A DNA stretch of 64,000 nucleotides, taken from Pseudomonas fluorescens (GTDB lineage Bacteria; Pseudomonadota; Gammaproteobacteria; Pseudomonadales; Pseudomonadaceae). The notes below the pieces were generated by a model that saw nothing but the letters and a program-made list of their open reading frames with translations, was not told the DNA's origin and made no database searches. The stretch covers positions 310,001-374,000 of the forward strand of contig NZ_MRST01000023.1 in assembly GCF_001902145.1 (NCBI RefSeq). The letters run 5' to 3'. A program made the translations under genes and the position numbers. How positions within the stretch are numbered: the stretch's first letter is position 1; each line of letters opens with the position of its first letter. This document shows, in pieces, positions 27,072 through 36,060 of this stretch.

Positions 27072-28388
27072 TTACCAGCAAATACCTTCGGTACGGCCGC
27101 TTACGCTGGTGGCCTTGGACATGAAGCCCACCAGGTCGACCACTTGCTTGCCGTGCGGGGCTTCGTGCGCCAGGGCGCGGAACTTCTCGTCACGGTTACC
27201 GAGGATGATCACGTCGGAGTTGTTGATCACTTCGTCGAAGTCCGAGTTGAGCAGGGACGACACGTGAGGGATCTTGCCCTCGATGTAATCCTTGTTCGCG
27301 CCGTGCACACGGGCGTACTCGACGTTGCTGTCGTAGATGCTCAGGTCGTAGCCCTTGCCGATCAGCATTTCCGCCAGTTCTACCAATGGGCTTTCACGCA
27401 GGTCATCGGTACCGGCCTTGAAGCTCAGGCCCAGCAGGGCGACTTTGCGCTTGTCGTGGCTGGAGACGATGTCGAAGGCGTTCTGCACCTGGGATTCGTT
27501 GCTGCGCATCAGCGAGTTGAGCAACGGTGCTTCCACGTCCAGGGAGCCTGCGCGGTAGGTCAGGGCACGCACGTCTTTTGGCAGGCACGAACCGCCGAAA
27601 GCGAAGCCTGGGCGCATGTAGTACTGGGACAGGTTGAGGGTCTTGTCCTGGCAGACCACTTCCATCACTTCACGACCGTCAACGCCGACGGCCTTGGCGA
27701 TGTTGCCGATCTCGTTGGCGAAGGTGACTTTAGTGGCGTGCCATACGTTGCAGGTGTACTTGATCATCTCGGCAACCGCGATGTCCTTGCGGATGATCGG
27801 CGCGTCGAGTTCTTCGTACAGCGATTGCAGGACATCACCGGAGGCCTTATCGAACTCGCCGATAACGGTCATCGGTGGCAGGTCGTAATCGGCAATGGCA
27901 GTGGATTCACGCAGGAATTCCGGGTTGACCGCAACGCCGAAGTCGACGCCGGCTTTCTTGCCGGAGCAGTCTTCGAGGATCGGGATTACCACGTTGGCGA
28001 CGGTGCCCGGCAGTACGGTGCTGCGCACCACGATGGTGTGGCGGGTGGTCTTGTCACGCAGTACAAAACCGATCTCACGGCATACCGATTCGATGTAGTT
28101 GAGTTCCAGGTCGCCGTTTTTCTTGCTCGGCGTACCGACGCAGATCATCGACAGGTCGGTGTCGCGGATGGCGTCGGCGAAGTTGGTGGTACCGCGCAGT
28201 CGACCGGTTGCGATGCCTTGGCTCAACAGTTCGCCCAGACCCGGTTCAACGATGGGGGATTTACCCGCATTGATCAGGTCGATCTTGTCCTTGGAGATGT
28301 CTACGCCGACCACTTCATGGCCACGGGCAGACAGGCAACCGGCACACACGGCGCCAACGTAACCCAAACCAAATATGCTGATGCGCAT
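27072..28388 (-). CDS. algD: GDP-mannose 6-dehydrogenase AlgD
   Basis: A 438-residue enzyme of the UDP-glucose/GDP-mannose dehydrogenase family. It oxidises GDP-mannose twice to GDP-mannuronate, the committed step of alginate synthesis. The N-terminal Rossmann motif is FGLGYVGAVCAG; the catalytic Cys is residue 268 in FAFGGSCLPKD, matching P. aeruginosa Cys268. GAGGTAA precedes the ATG. It is the first gene of the operon and is controlled from the long upstream region described separately. Confidence 0.97.
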   Translation of the reverse strand: MRISIFGLGYVGAVCAGCLSARGHEVVGVDISKDKIDLINAGKSPIVEPGLGELLSQGIATGRLRGTTNFADAIRDTDLSMICVGTPSKKNGDLELNYIESVCREIGFVLRDKTTRHTIVVRSTVLPGTVANVVIPILEDCSGKKAGVDFGVAVNPEFLRESTAIADYDLPPMTVIGEFDKASGDVLQSLYEELDAPIIRKDIAVAEMIKYTCNVWHATKVTFANEIGNIAKAVGVDGREVMEVVCQDKTLNLSQYYMRPGFAFGGSCLPKDVRALTYRAGSLDVEAPLLNSLMRSNESQVQNAFDIVSSHDKRKVALLGLSFKAGTDDLRESPLVELAEMLIGKGYDLSIYDSNVEYARVHGANKDYIEGKIPHVSSLLNSDFDEVINNSDVIILGNRDEKFRALAHEAPHGKQVVDLVGFMSKATSVSGRTEGICW

Positions 28389-28588
28389 CGCAATTACCTC
28401 TATGTTTAAATCATGCCATTAGATGGCCGGAGTTCATGTTTGCAAGCGTCACTGATGCCGCGAAAGTTAGGCGAATAGACGCCGACTTACCGCGTGCAGG
28501 CATGTTAAATAGCGAGTGACTAACTATTGCACTCAAGTTGTGCGCAACATGGCCTTGTTATTGGGGCTTGCCCTGAAATGCAGCCGGG

Positions 28589-28596
28589 CTTCCTTG
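28589..28596 (-). promoter_or_regulatory. RsmA/CsrA-type site CAAGGAAG in algD leader
   Basis: On the transcript strand this reads CAAGGAAG, a full match to the CANGGANG consensus. It is part of a small hairpin CTTCC-TCCAA-GGAAG. Two weaker copies lie at 28725-28732 (TAAGGATG) and 28802-28809 (CCAGGAAG). RsmA binding to the algD leader has been described in Azotobacter vinelandii; here it is inferred from the motif alone. Confidence 0.4.
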
Positions 28597-28818
28597 GAGG
28601 AAGACTCCGGCGCCGGTGCCGCAGGCTCTTGATTAAGGCTGAAAGCCTTTTAATATCAATGCCATGGGTTGTGTCGCCGGCACATTTAGGTCAGCACTGC
28701 CTTGGCCTTTAGGGGATAGCAACTCATCCTTATTGCCGCCCTCAACTCAATCAGTTGAATGATATGACCCATGAACAAAGTGCTATATGACAACTTTGCT
28801 ACTTCCTGGGGGTCGTTG

Positions 28819-28836
28819 TGTAAGTCATCTCTTACG
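28819..28836. promoter_or_regulatory. GacA-type box TGTAAG-N6-CTTACG
   Basis: TGTAAG and CTTACG flank TCATCT, matching 11 of the 12 defined bases of the GacA upstream activating sequence TGTAAG-N6-CTTACA known from rsmX/Y/Z promoters. It lies 27-44 bp downstream of the AlgU-type -10 element on the algD side. Whether it drives algD, a small RNA, or neither is open. Confidence 0.5.
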
Positions 28837-28862
28837 GAAACAGAGAATTTCGTTACCGGTGG

Positions 28863-28889
28863 TATGAGCGGTGCTTCGAGATGAAGTTC
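28863..28889 (-). promoter_or_regulatory. AlgU (sigma-22) type promoter of the alginate operon
   Basis: On the minus strand GAACTT (28889-28884), a 16-bp spacer and TCATA (28867-28863) match the AlgU/RpoE consensus GAACTT-N16/17-TCnnA. The -35 core is identical to that of P. aeruginosa algD, including the preceding G (GGAACTTC). It predicts a transcript start near 28856. Confidence 0.75.
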
Positions 28890-29151
28890 CTAGCCGCTCA
28901 TCCTGTTTTCTGAAATTTCTTGAAATATTAGAAAAGATGGCACTGGTACTATATTGATAGCACTTGCTATTTAGCCCAGTAGTTGTAGGGAGTTGAAGCG
29001 AGGGGATAGTTTTGTGCCACTACTGTTTAAAAAAAGTGGTGCCACTACGAAAAAAAACGACGAATGTCGAATGAAAGAATTGTTAGGGTTGTGTCGGATT
29101 ATTTTTTGGCGTCAAATAAATGGCGTTCGTGAGGTGGAATATGATCAAAAA
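28890..29151. promoter_or_regulatory. Upstream control region of algD (AT-rich, no gene)
   Basis: This is about 260 bp of AT-rich DNA between the promoter and the REPIN next to yaaA. Two direct copies of GTGCCACTAC start 25 bp apart (29014-29023, 29039-29048); the second overlaps the palindrome AGTGG-TG-CCACT (29036-29047). ACATTCGTC on the minus strand (29067-29059) resembles the AlgR site CCGTTCGTC at 7 of 9 positions. Far-upstream regulator sites are normal for algD, but none is proven here. Confidence 0.4.
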
Positions 29152-29240
29152 TGTGGGAGCGGGCTTGCTCGCGAATGCGGTGTTTCAGTCATACATGTAT
29201 CAACTGACACTCTGCTTTCGCGAGCAAGCCCGCTCCCACA
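29152..29240. repeat. REPIN between yaaA and the algD control region
   Basis: Inverted halves TGTGGGAGCGGGCTTGCTCG and CGAGCAAGCCCGCTCCCACA enclose ~45 bp. It is the GTGGGAGCGGG subtype. It stands between the yaaA stop and the algD upstream region, both on the minus strand, and may block read-through into the alginate promoter. Confidence 0.92.
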
Positions 29241-29276
29241 TTTGGATCTCATTGTCTGAAAGAGGGGGGCAAGGCC

Positions 29277-30056
29277 TTATTCCGGTGCGTGATCGCGCAA
29301 AAACACCAGGTTATCCGGCTTGGACTGCTCCGCATTGAAGCGGTAACCCTGCACATCGAACTGCTTGAGCTGCGCCGGGTCGTTGATGCGTTCTTCAATC
29401 ACAAACCGGCTCATCATGCCCCGGGCTTTTTTCGCGTAGAAGCTGATGATCTTGTATTGGCCGTTCTTCAGGTCCTTGAACTCGGTGTTGATGACGCGCG
29501 CGTTCAAGGCCGTGCGCTTGACCGCCGAAAAATACTCATTGGACGCCAGGTTGAGCAGCAGATCGTCGCCTTGCTCGGCCAGTGCTTCATTCAACCACTC
29601 GCTGATGCGCGTGCCCCAGAAGGCATAGAGGTCCTTGCCACGGGCATTGGCCAGCTTGGTGCCCATCTCCAGGCGGTACGGCATCATCAGGTCCAGCGGG
29701 CGCAGCAGGCCGTAGAGGCCCGAGAGCATGCGCAGGTGGTCTTGGGCGTAGCTGAAGTCGGCATCGCTGAAGGTCTCGGCATTCAGGCCGGTATACACGT
29801 CGCCCTTGAACGCCAGCAGCGCCTGCTTGGCGTTGGCCGGAGTGAAGGCCGGCGTCCAGCTGCCGAAACGCGCGGCGTTGAGGCCACCGATCTTGTCGGA
29901 GACGTGCATCAGCTCACTGATTTGCGCCGGGCTCAGTTCGCGCAGTTGCTCGATCAGCTCCTGGGAGTGGTCCAGGTACTGCGGCTGGGTGAAGCGCGCA
30001 GTGACCGGCTTGGACTCGAAGTCGAGGGTTTTGGCGGGGGAAATCACCGTCAGCAT
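29277..30056 (-). CDS. yaaA: Peroxide stress protein YaaA
   Basis: A 259-residue DUF328/UPF0246 protein. It has the family opening [14 protein letters not shown], the central [23 protein letters not shown] motif, [13 protein letters not shown] and the C-terminal [13 protein letters not shown]. In E. coli YaaA lowers free iron and so limits hydroxyl-radical damage during peroxide stress. It appears monocistronic, with REPINs on both sides (29152-29240 and 30140-30239). Confidence 0.95.
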   Translation of the reverse strand: MLTVISPAKTLDFESKPVTARFTQPQYLDHSQELIEQLRELSPAQISELMHVSDKIGGLNAARFGSWTPAFTPANAKQALLAFKGDVYTGLNAETFSDADFSYAQDHLRMLSGLYGLLRPLDLMMPYRLEMGTKLANARGKDLYAFWGTRISEWLNEALAEQGDDLLLNLASNEYFSAVKRTALNARVINTEFKDLKNGQYKIISFYAKKARGMMSRFVIEERINDPAQLKQFDVQGYRFNAEQSKPDNLVFLRDHAPE

Positions 30057-30139
30057 GAAGTTGGCTCCTGGAATCGTGTGGGGATTCTAGGGGGTTGGAG
30101 CGTTCGACTCCACCTATCAAGCCGATAGGCCCCGGTTTT

Positions 30140-30239
30140 TGTAGGAGCGAGCTTGCTCGCGAAAGTCGTCAACGAGAATGCTGGCAGACTGAATAGACGC
30201 GGTGCCCAGACGTTTTTCGCGAGCGAGCTCGCTCCTACA
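30140..30239. repeat. REPIN upstream of yaaA
   Basis: Inverted halves TGTAGGAGCGAGCTTGCTCG and CGAGCGAGCTCGCTCCTACA, flanked by TTTTT on the left and AAAAA on the right. It is the GTAGGAGCGAG subtype. It lies in the divergent gap between yaaA and the deacetylase-like gene. With its flanking T/A runs it could also act as a two-way terminator. Confidence 0.92.
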
Positions 30240-30297
30240 CAAAAAGGGCGAACCAGTCCGCTATGATGGGCGGTAACTCTGTAGAGGGAGACCCCGT

Positions 30298-31422
30298 GTG
30301 CGATTAGCGCTTTTATTGTCCGCTTGCCTGCTATGCCTGAATGCCCAGGCCGCGCCGGTGGATGTCGCCAGCCTGGACCGTGGTACCTGGCCGGAAAAAC
30401 TCGCCAGCCCGGCGCTGTTCGATGTGGCTTCGCGTGCGGAGATCCTGATGTTCGCCCACGGCCTGCTCGCCAGCGAAGCCTTGGACGACGCTGCGCTCAA
30501 GCAACGCCTGGGGCTGAAGATCATCAACCTGGCCGCCATCGACGCCCTGCGTCGCCAGCTCTGGCAACGGCTGTTGGAGAACTACACATTCGCCCAGCAG
30601 AGCTGCGAAGAAGACGCCTCGTTCTGCTACCTGGTGGAAAACATGGACGACCTTCGCGAGCAGGCCGGCAAGTTCGAGGTCAGTGAAAACTCTTTCTATA
30701 TAGGCTGGGCCGCCCCCAGCCGGCACTTTCACGAACGCTATCTGGACGAGCTGCTGCGCAAGGCTGCGCTGTTCCCGCAGATCAGCAGTGAAGTGGCGCG
30801 CTTTGGCGATCATGAACGCAACGGTGATGAACTCAATGATCGGATGTTCCTGCTGACCTTCGACGGTGGCCCTGCACCTGTCAGCGGCAATACCGACTGG
30901 CTCACCGATTACCTGCGCAAACAGAAGATGAACGCCACGTTCTTCGTCCTTGGCAGCAGCCTGCAAACCCGCGTGGAGCGCAGTTCTGGCGCGGATGTGC
31001 AGGCGCTCTACCAGGGCCAATGCGTGGGCACCCAGGGTTGGCAGTATCGCTCCCATAGCCATTGGGTCGAGTGGCAAAGTTCCATCACCCGCAGCGCTTC
31101 GCTGGTGCAGCATTTGCTGCCGGAAAACTATGTGCCGCTGTTCCGCCCACCTTATGGGCAACGCCGTGCGGACAGCCAAGGCTTCTTCCAGCAACAGGGC
31201 CTGCAAGTTGCGTTATGGGACATCGATTCCCAAGACGAGCCGGGCAAGCTCAAGGCCGATGAGTCGGCGCAACGGGTGCTGACGCTGATGCTGCTGTGGC
31301 GCAAAGGCGTGATCGTGTTTCACGACACCCAGGACAAGGCGCGGGTGGTATTGCCGATGGTGTTGCAGGCTACGGCGCAGAGTGGCTTGGGTTGGCAGGA
31401 GTGTCGCGAGGCATTTCGATGA
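30298..31422 (+). CDS. Polysaccharide deacetylase-like exported protein with a degenerate active site
   Basis: A 374-residue protein with signal peptide MRLALLLSACLLCLNAQA, a helical region (~25-180) and a NodB-like domain (~183-370). The first NodB motif reads TFDGGP (D189, G190) where metal-dependent deacetylases have TFDDGP. The second motif is SHSHW, lacking the H-x3-H spacing. RPPYG (283-287) and VIVFHDTQ are kept. The metal site therefore looks incomplete and activity is doubtful. The start is GTG with GAGGGAG five to ten bases upstream. No partner genes are evident. Confidence 0.8.
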   Translation: MRLALLLSACLLCLNAQAAPVDVASLDRGTWPEKLASPALFDVASRAEILMFAHGLLASEALDDAALKQRLGLKIINLAAIDALRRQLWQRLLENYTFAQQSCEEDASFCYLVENMDDLREQAGKFEVSENSFYIGWAAPSRHFHERYLDELLRKAALFPQISSEVARFGDHERNGDELNDRMFLLTFDGGPAPVSGNTDWLTDYLRKQKMNATFFVLGSSLQTRVERSSGADVQALYQGQCVGTQGWQYRSHSHWVEWQSSITRSASLVQHLLPENYVPLFRPPYGQRRADSQGFFQQQGLQVALWDIDSQDEPGKLKADESAQRVLTLMLLWRKGVIVFHDTQDKARVVLPMVLQATAQSGLGWQECREAFR

Positions 31423-31762
31423 AGTGCCCGGCTTTGCTGGGGATGGGGTGTTTTCGGGGCGATTTGCTGCGACATTTCGATGCAGGCGGACTTCCGACTT
31501 TAACGGGGTACATGGCACTCGGCTAGTGCTATTCGTCATCCTGAAAAATAAACTTCAAAAAAGCGTCAAAGTGCTTTTTCCTGTCATGGGTTTTGCGGTA
31601 TTACGAAGTCAGATCGCCGAAACCTGCAGCACAGGTGGCGTCTTCCAAGACTCCTCATGTGGGCACTGCACTTGACCTTGTTCAAGGTGCAATCGGTGGT
31701 CGAATCGAGGCGCAGCACCGCCCAGGTATTGCGTCGAATGGCTCCCACAAAGGTGACCGAGT
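31423..31762 (+). other. 340-bp gap upstream of the phoH-type gene; one short palindrome
   Basis: No coding frame stands out and no REP is present. The palindrome ACCTTG-TT-CAAGGT lies at 31675-31688, overlapping a TTGACC that could be a -35 element. It is about 75 bp before the PhoH-type ATG. AAAGGTG (31750-31756) is the ribosome binding site. The role of the palindrome is unknown. Confidence 0.35.
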
Positions 31763-33157
31763 ATGGATGATCATGGACGTAACCCTTCTTCCGACCAGCC
31801 AATCCTTTATGTGCTTGATACCAACGTATTGATCCACGATCCAAACGCACTGCTGAACTTCGAAGAACACCACGTCGCCATCCCGATGATCGTGCTTGAG
31901 GAGCTCGACAAACTCAAAAGCGGCCACCACAGCGTTGCTGCCGAATGCCGCCAGGCCATCCGCTTGATCGACAAGACCCTGGGTGAAGCTTCGCCCGAGG
32001 ATGTCGAGGTCGGCGTGCCCATCCAGCGTGGCAAGAGCGGGCCCAAGGGTTTGCTGTCGATCCTGATGAGCAAGCGCAGCGAGCCCAACAGCCTGCTGCC
32101 GGAAAACCTGAACGACAACAAAATCATCAACCAATTGATCGACCTGCACGCCCGCGACAAGGACCTGCGCGTGGTGCTGGTGACCAAAGACATCAATATG
32201 CGCCTCAAGGCACGAGCGTGTGGGATCGCTGCCGAGGACTACAGCACCGACCAACTGGTCGACGATGTGTCGATGCTCTCGCGGGGTTATCACATGATGA
32301 CCGGCTCGTTCTGGGACCGTGTCAGCAAGGTCGAAACCCGTCAGGACCACGGCCGCACCTGGCACCAGGTACAGCTGATCGACAACCTGCCGGCCGTGCA
32401 TATCAATGAGTTCATTGTCGATGAACAGGGCTTCGTGGGCTGGATCAAAGAGATCCAGGTCGACAAGCTGCTGATCCTCGACCTGCATCAGGAACCCCTG
32501 TTGCACCAGGAAGCCTGGGGCCTGAAACCGCGTGATATCTACCAGAGCCTGGCGCTCTACGCGCTGCTCGACCCGGACATCCACCTGGTCAACCTGACCG
32601 GCGCCGCAGGTTCGGGCAAAACCATCCTGGCCCTGGCCGCCGCCATCGAACAGACCATGGTCACCAAACGCTATCGCCGCATCATCGCCACCCGCAGCGT
32701 GCAGGGCCTGGACCAGGAAATCGGTTTCCTGCCCGGTACCGAGGCGGAAAAAATGGAGCCGTGGCTGGGGGCGATTACCGACAACCTCGAAGCCTTGCAC
32801 ATGGATGACGAAAACACCCATGGCAGCGTCGACTACATCCTCAGCAAAGTGCCGTTGCAGTTCAAATCCCTCAACTACATCCGAGGTCGCAGCTTCCAGC
32901 AAAGCCTGATTCTGATTGATGAATGCCAGAACCTTACGCCGCACCAGATGAAAACCATCATCACCCGTGCCGGCGCCGGTTCCAAAGTGGTGTGCTTGGG
33001 CAACCTGGCGCAGATCGACACCCCTTACCTGTCCGCGACCAGCTCCGGGCTGACTTACCTGACGGAACGCTTCAAGGACTTCCCGAACGGCGTGCATATC
33101 GCGCTGCAGGGCGTGCCTCGTTCGATTCTGGCTGAATACGCAGAGTCTCACCTGTAA
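31763..33157 (+). CDS. PIN domain / PhoH family ATPase
   Basis: A 464-residue two-domain protein. The N-terminal PIN ribonuclease domain (~10-150) shows acidic residues in [20 protein letters not shown] and [11 protein letters not shown]. The C-terminal PhoH ATPase (~235-460) has Walker A GAAGSGKT, Walker B ILIDECQN and the PhoH hallmark [17 protein letters not shown]-PhoH proteins (PhoH2 type) are proposed RNA-unwinding and cleaving enzymes. AAAGGTG precedes the ATG. It is monocistronic, with a REPIN directly after the stop. Confidence 0.93.
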   Translation: MDDHGRNPSSDQPILYVLDTNVLIHDPNALLNFEEHHVAIPMIVLEELDKLKSGHHSVAAECRQAIRLIDKTLGEASPEDVEVGVPIQRGKSGPKGLLSILMSKRSEPNSLLPENLNDNKIINQLIDLHARDKDLRVVLVTKDINMRLKARACGIAAEDYSTDQLVDDVSMLSRGYHMMTGSFWDRVSKVETRQDHGRTWHQVQLIDNLPAVHINEFIVDEQGFVGWIKEIQVDKLLILDLHQEPLLHQEAWGLKPRDIYQSLALYALLDPDIHLVNLTGAAGSGKTILALAAAIEQTMVTKRYRRIIATRSVQGLDQEIGFLPGTEAEKMEPWLGAITDNLEALHMDDENTHGSVDYILSKVPLQFKSLNYIRGRSFQQSLILIDECQNLTPHQMKTIITRAGAGSKVVCLGNLAQIDTPYLSATSSGLTYLTERFKDFPNGVHIALQGVPRSILAEYAESHL

Positions 33158-33160
33158 ACG

Positions 33161-33259
33161 TGTAGGAGCGAGCTTGCTCGCGAAGAACCTGAGAACATCG
33201 CGCTTAATCAGCATGCACGCGGTGGCCTTGAGTTTTTCGCGAGCAAGCTCGCTCCTACA
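33161..33259. repeat. REPIN between the phoH-type gene and moaC
   Basis: Inverted halves TGTAGGAGCGAGCTTGCTCG and CGAGCAAGCTCGCTCCTACA (GTAGGAGCGAG subtype), starting 4 bp after the PhoH-type stop codon and ending 38 bp before the moaC start. A longer in-frame moaC N terminus would run through this repeat and is rejected. Confidence 0.92.
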
Positions 33260-33296
33260 GGGTTTACAATCGTTGCTCCTGATCAGGAGTATCGCT

Positions 33297-33770
33297 GTGC
33301 TGACTCATCTCGATTCCCAAGGTCGCGCCCATATGGTCGACGTCACCGACAAAGCCGTGACGTTCCGTGAGGCGGTGGCCGAAGCGCGGGTGCGCATGTT
33401 GCCCGCCACTCTGCAAATGATTGTCGACGGCGCCCACCCCAAGGGCGACGTGTTTGCCGTGGCCCGCATTGCCGGGATCCAGGCGGCGAAAAAAACCAGC
33501 GACTTGATCCCCCTTTGCCACCCGTTGATGCTCACCGGCGTCAAGGTGGAGCTGCGTGCCGACGGCGTGGACGCTGTGCATATCCTCGCGCGCTGCAAGC
33601 TCTCCGGCCAGACCGGCGTTGAGATGGAAGCCCTGACCGCCGCCAGCGTCGCGGCACTGACGATCTACGACATGTGCAAGGCGGTGGATCGCGGCATGAC
33701 CATTGAGAGTATTCGCCTGCTGGAAAAACTGGGCGGTAAGAGCGGGCATTTCAAGGCGGATGAACAATGA
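33297..33770 (+). CDS. moaC: Cyclic pyranopterin monophosphate synthase MoaC
   Basis: A 157-residue enzyme that, with MoaA, makes cyclic pyranopterin monophosphate for molybdenum cofactor. Motifs: [17 protein letters not shown] at the start, [14 protein letters not shown] (active site), [23 protein letters not shown]. The start is GTG with AGGAG 8 nt upstream, giving the usual family length. It overlaps moaD by 4 nt. moaA is not in this window. Confidence 0.96.
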   Translation: MLTHLDSQGRAHMVDVTDKAVTFREAVAEARVRMLPATLQMIVDGAHPKGDVFAVARIAGIQAAKKTSDLIPLCHPLMLTGVKVELRADGVDAVHILARCKLSGQTGVEMEALTAASVAALTIYDMCKAVDRGMTIESIRLLEKLGGKSGHFKADEQ

Positions 33771-34009
33771 GTATCAACGTACTGTTTTTTGCGCGCTACG
33801 CCGAAGCGGTGGGTTTTGATTCGCTGGAGATGGAAGGTGAGTTTGCCAGCGTTGATGCCGTGCGCCTCGCGCTGGCTTCTGACCCGGAATTCGCCGTGCT
33901 CAACGAAGCGAGCCTGATGTGTGCGCGCAACGAGGAGTTGTGCAGCCTGGACGAGCCGGTGCAAGCCGGCGATGAAGTCGCCTTCTTCCCCCCCGTCACC
34001 GGAGGCTGA
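33767..34009 (+). CDS. moaD: Molybdopterin synthase small subunit MoaD
   Basis: An 80-residue ubiquitin-fold sulfur carrier ending in VTGG; the terminal Gly-Gly is thiocarboxylated and delivers sulfur to the pterin. FFPPVTGG is the hallmark tail. The start overlaps the moaC stop (ATGA), and moaE follows after 2 nt, so the three genes are translationally coupled. Confidence 0.96.
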   Translation: MSINVLFFARYAEAVGFDSLEMEGEFASVDAVRLALASDPEFAVLNEASLMCARNEELCSLDEPVQAGDEVAFFPPVTGG

Positions 34010-34011
34010 CC

Positions 34012-34461
34012 ATGGCCATTCGTGTGCAGGTCGAAGCCTTTGATCCCGGTGCCGAAGTCAACGCCATGCACGCGGCCAATGTGGGCGTGGGCGCGGTGGT
34101 GAGTTTTGTCGGCTATGTACGCGACTTCAATGACGGTCGCGAGGTATCGGGGATGTTCCTGGAACACTACCCCGGCATGACCGAAAAGGCCCTGGCCAAG
34201 ATCGCCGTGGAAGCCGAGCAGCGCTGGCCGTTGCTCAAGCTGGAGGTGCTACACCGTATCGGCGCGCTGGAACCGGGCGAGCCGATTGTGTTTGTCGGCA
34301 CGGCCAGTGCGCATCGGCAGGCCGCGTTTGATGCCTGTGCATTTGTGATGGATTACTTGAAGACGCGGGCGCCGTTCTGGAAAAAGGAAAACACCAGCGA
34401 GGGGCCGCGTTGGGTAGAAGGGCGCAGCAGTGACCACGCCGCAGCGGATCGCTGGAAATAG
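34012..34461 (+). CDS. moaE: Molybdopterin synthase catalytic subunit MoaE
   Basis: A 149-residue subunit that, with MoaD, converts cyclic pyranopterin monophosphate to molybdopterin. It shows the family core GAVVSFVGYVRDFND, MFLEHYPGMTEKAL, HRIGALEPGEPIVFVG and KTRAPFWKKE with the catalytic Lys. The length is typical. It is the last gene of moaCDE; a REPIN separates it from convergent rhlB. Confidence 0.97.
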   Translation: MAIRVQVEAFDPGAEVNAMHAANVGVGAVVSFVGYVRDFNDGREVSGMFLEHYPGMTEKALAKIAVEAEQRWPLLKLEVLHRIGALEPGEPIVFVGTASAHRQAAFDACAFVMDYLKTRAPFWKKENTSEGPRWVEGRSSDHAAADRWK

Positions 34462-34486
34462 GGCCTGAGGTTACTGGAGATCCACA

Positions 34487-34575
34487 TGTGGGAGCGGGCT
34501 TGCTCGCGAAAGCAGTCTGTCAGTTAAAGATGTACTGACTGATTCACCGCTTTCGCGAGCAAGCCCGCTCCCACA
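34487..34575. repeat. REPIN between convergent moaE and rhlB
   Basis: Inverted halves TGTGGGAGCGGGCTTGCTCG and CGAGCAAGCCCGCTCCCACA, followed by TTTTT. It fills the convergent gap, and no other terminator is visible there, so it probably terminates both transcripts. Confidence 0.92.
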
Positions 34576-34593
34576 TTTTTACTGCATTTCAAG

Positions 34594-36060
34594 TTAGGGG
34601 CGCTTGCGCTCCACCGCCCGCAGCAAGTGCGTCGGCGGCGTCTCACAGCTGATCTTGCGCCCCAGCAACGCCTCGATGGACGGCAACTGGTACGAGTCAT
34701 CCTCGCCGGCAAAGCTGATCGACACACCCGCAGCCCCAGCACGCCCGGTACGGCCGATGCGGTGCACGTAGTCGTCCGGTACTTCCGGCAGGGTGAAGTT
34801 GATCACGTGGCTGATGCCGTCGATATGAATGCCGCGACCGGCCACGTCGGTGGCTACCAGCACGCGGATCTTGCCTTCGCGGAAGCCTTCCAGGGTCTTG
34901 ATGCGTTTGTGCTGTGGCACGTCGCCCGACAGTTGCGCGGCATTGACACCGTCGCGCACCAGGCGTTCTTCGATGCGCCGCACTTCGTCCTTGCGGTTGG
35001 CGAATACCATCACGCGTTCCCAGCCGTTATCGTTGACCAGGTTGTAGAGCAGCTTGTACTTGTCGGCACCGGCCACCGCGTAGATGTGTTGCTCGACGTT
35101 TTCGCTGGCAACGTTGAGTGCTTCGATCTCGACGATGGACGGGTCGGTGGTCCACTGCTTGGCGAGGTTCATCACGTCTTCGGTGAAGGTCGCGGAGAAC
35201 AGCAGGGTCTGGCGCTCGGCTTTCGGCGGTGTCTGACGAATGATCTGGCGTACTTGCGGGATAAAGCCCATGTCGAGCATGCGGTCGGCTTCGTCCAGCA
35301 CCATCACTTCGACCATGTCCAGGTGCACGTCGCCACGCTGGTTAAAGTCGAGCAGGCGGCCCGGGGTGGCGACGAGGATGTCGCAGTGACGGGCTTCAAG
35401 GTGCTTGAGCTGCTTGTCGAAGTCCATGCCGCCCACGAACGTCATGACGTTGAGGCCGGTGTACTTGGTCAGGTCGGCGGCGTCCTTGGCGATCTGCACC
35501 ACCAGCTCCCGGGTCGGGGCGATGATCAGCGCACGCGGTTCACCCATGTAGCGCTCTTTGGGCGGCGGCGTTTGCAGCAACTGGGTGATGATCGAGATCA
35601 GGAACGCGGCGGTCTTGCCGGTGCCGGTCTGGGCGCGGCCGATGGCGTCTTTGCCCGCGAGGGTGAAGCCCAGCACTTGCGCCTGGATGGGCGTGCAGTA
35701 CGGGAAACCCAGGTCCTGGATGGCGTGCATCAGTTCCGGGGCCAGTTTGAAATCGTGGAAGCGGGTCTTGCCTTCCTGGGGCTCGACGACGAAGTCTTCG
35801 AGTTTCCATGGGGACACGGGCGGCGTGGGCGCACGTTCTCGACGGGGCTTGGCCACAGGCGCCGGGGCGGGTGCGGCAGGCTTTACCTGTTCAGGCGGCG
35901 TCACCGTGGTTTTGTTCGGTGAGGCGGCGGGTGCGTTCCGGCCAGGCTGTTGACCGTCATTGCGGTTGCCGGGCTTGGGGGCAGGTGCACTGGGAACAGG
36001 CGCGAGCGGCTCAGCCTCGCTTTTGCCGAACATCTTCTTGAGTGCTTTGAGCACGGTCAT
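34594..36060 (-). CDS. rhlB: ATP-dependent RNA helicase RhlB
   Basis: A 488-residue DEAD-box helicase. A long Pro/Ala-rich, basic N-terminal extension (~1-95) starting [13 protein letters not shown] is followed by the Q motif region, [13 protein letters not shown] (motif I), [18 protein letters not shown] (motif II), FSATF (motif III), [13 protein letters not shown] (motif V) and [10 protein letters not shown] (motif VI). It unwinds short RNA duplexes and in gammaproteobacteria can join the degradosome. It is longer than E. coli RhlB (421) because of the N-terminal extension. Confidence 0.92.
   Translation of the reverse strand: MTVLKALKKMFGKSEAEPLAPVPSAPAPKPGNRNDGQQPGRNAPAASPNKTTVTPPEQVKPAAPAPAPVAKPRRERAPTPPVSPWKLEDFVVEPQEGKTRFHDFKLAPELMHAIQDLGFPYCTPIQAQVLGFTLAGKDAIGRAQTGTGKTAAFLISIITQLLQTPPPKERYMGEPRALIIAPTRELVVQIAKDAADLTKYTGLNVMTFVGGMDFDKQLKHLEARHCDILVATPGRLLDFNQRGDVHLDMVEVMVLDEADRMLDMGFIPQVRQIIRQTPPKAERQTLLFSATFTEDVMNLAKQWTTDPSIVEIEALNVASENVEQHIYAVAGADKYKLLYNLVNDNGWERVMVFANRKDEVRRIEERLVRDGVNAAQLSGDVPQHKRIKTLEGFREGKIRVLVATDVAGRGIHIDGISHVINFTLPEVPDDYVHRIGRTGRAGAAGVSISFAGEDDSYQLPSIEALLGRKISCETPPTHLLRAVERKRP

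Larger units (their letters stand above)
28389..28862 (-). promoter_or_regulatory. algD mRNA leader (~470 nt) without a gene
   Basis: This stretch lies between the AlgU-type promoter and the algD ATG and has no convincing coding frame. It holds a near-perfect GacA box at its far end, three RsmA/CsrA-like GGA motifs, and small hairpins such as AAGGCT-N3-AGCCTT (28635-28649) and a GC-rich one around 28600-28622. The P. aeruginosa algD transcript also has a leader of several hundred bases. A structured leader of this kind suggests post-transcriptional control. Confidence 0.6.

Noticed and set aside
28527..28712. Small frame of 61 codons in the algD leader
   Set aside because: No ribosome binding site and no recognisable protein features; the region is better explained as a structured leader.
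33174..33296. N-terminal extension of MoaC
   Set aside because: It would run through a REPIN; GTG 33297 has AGGAG at the right distance and gives the family length.
13404..34575. Repeated palindromes considered as a CRISPR array
   Set aside because: The repeats are paired inverted REPs scattered kilobases apart, with no regular repeat-spacer pattern and no cas genes.
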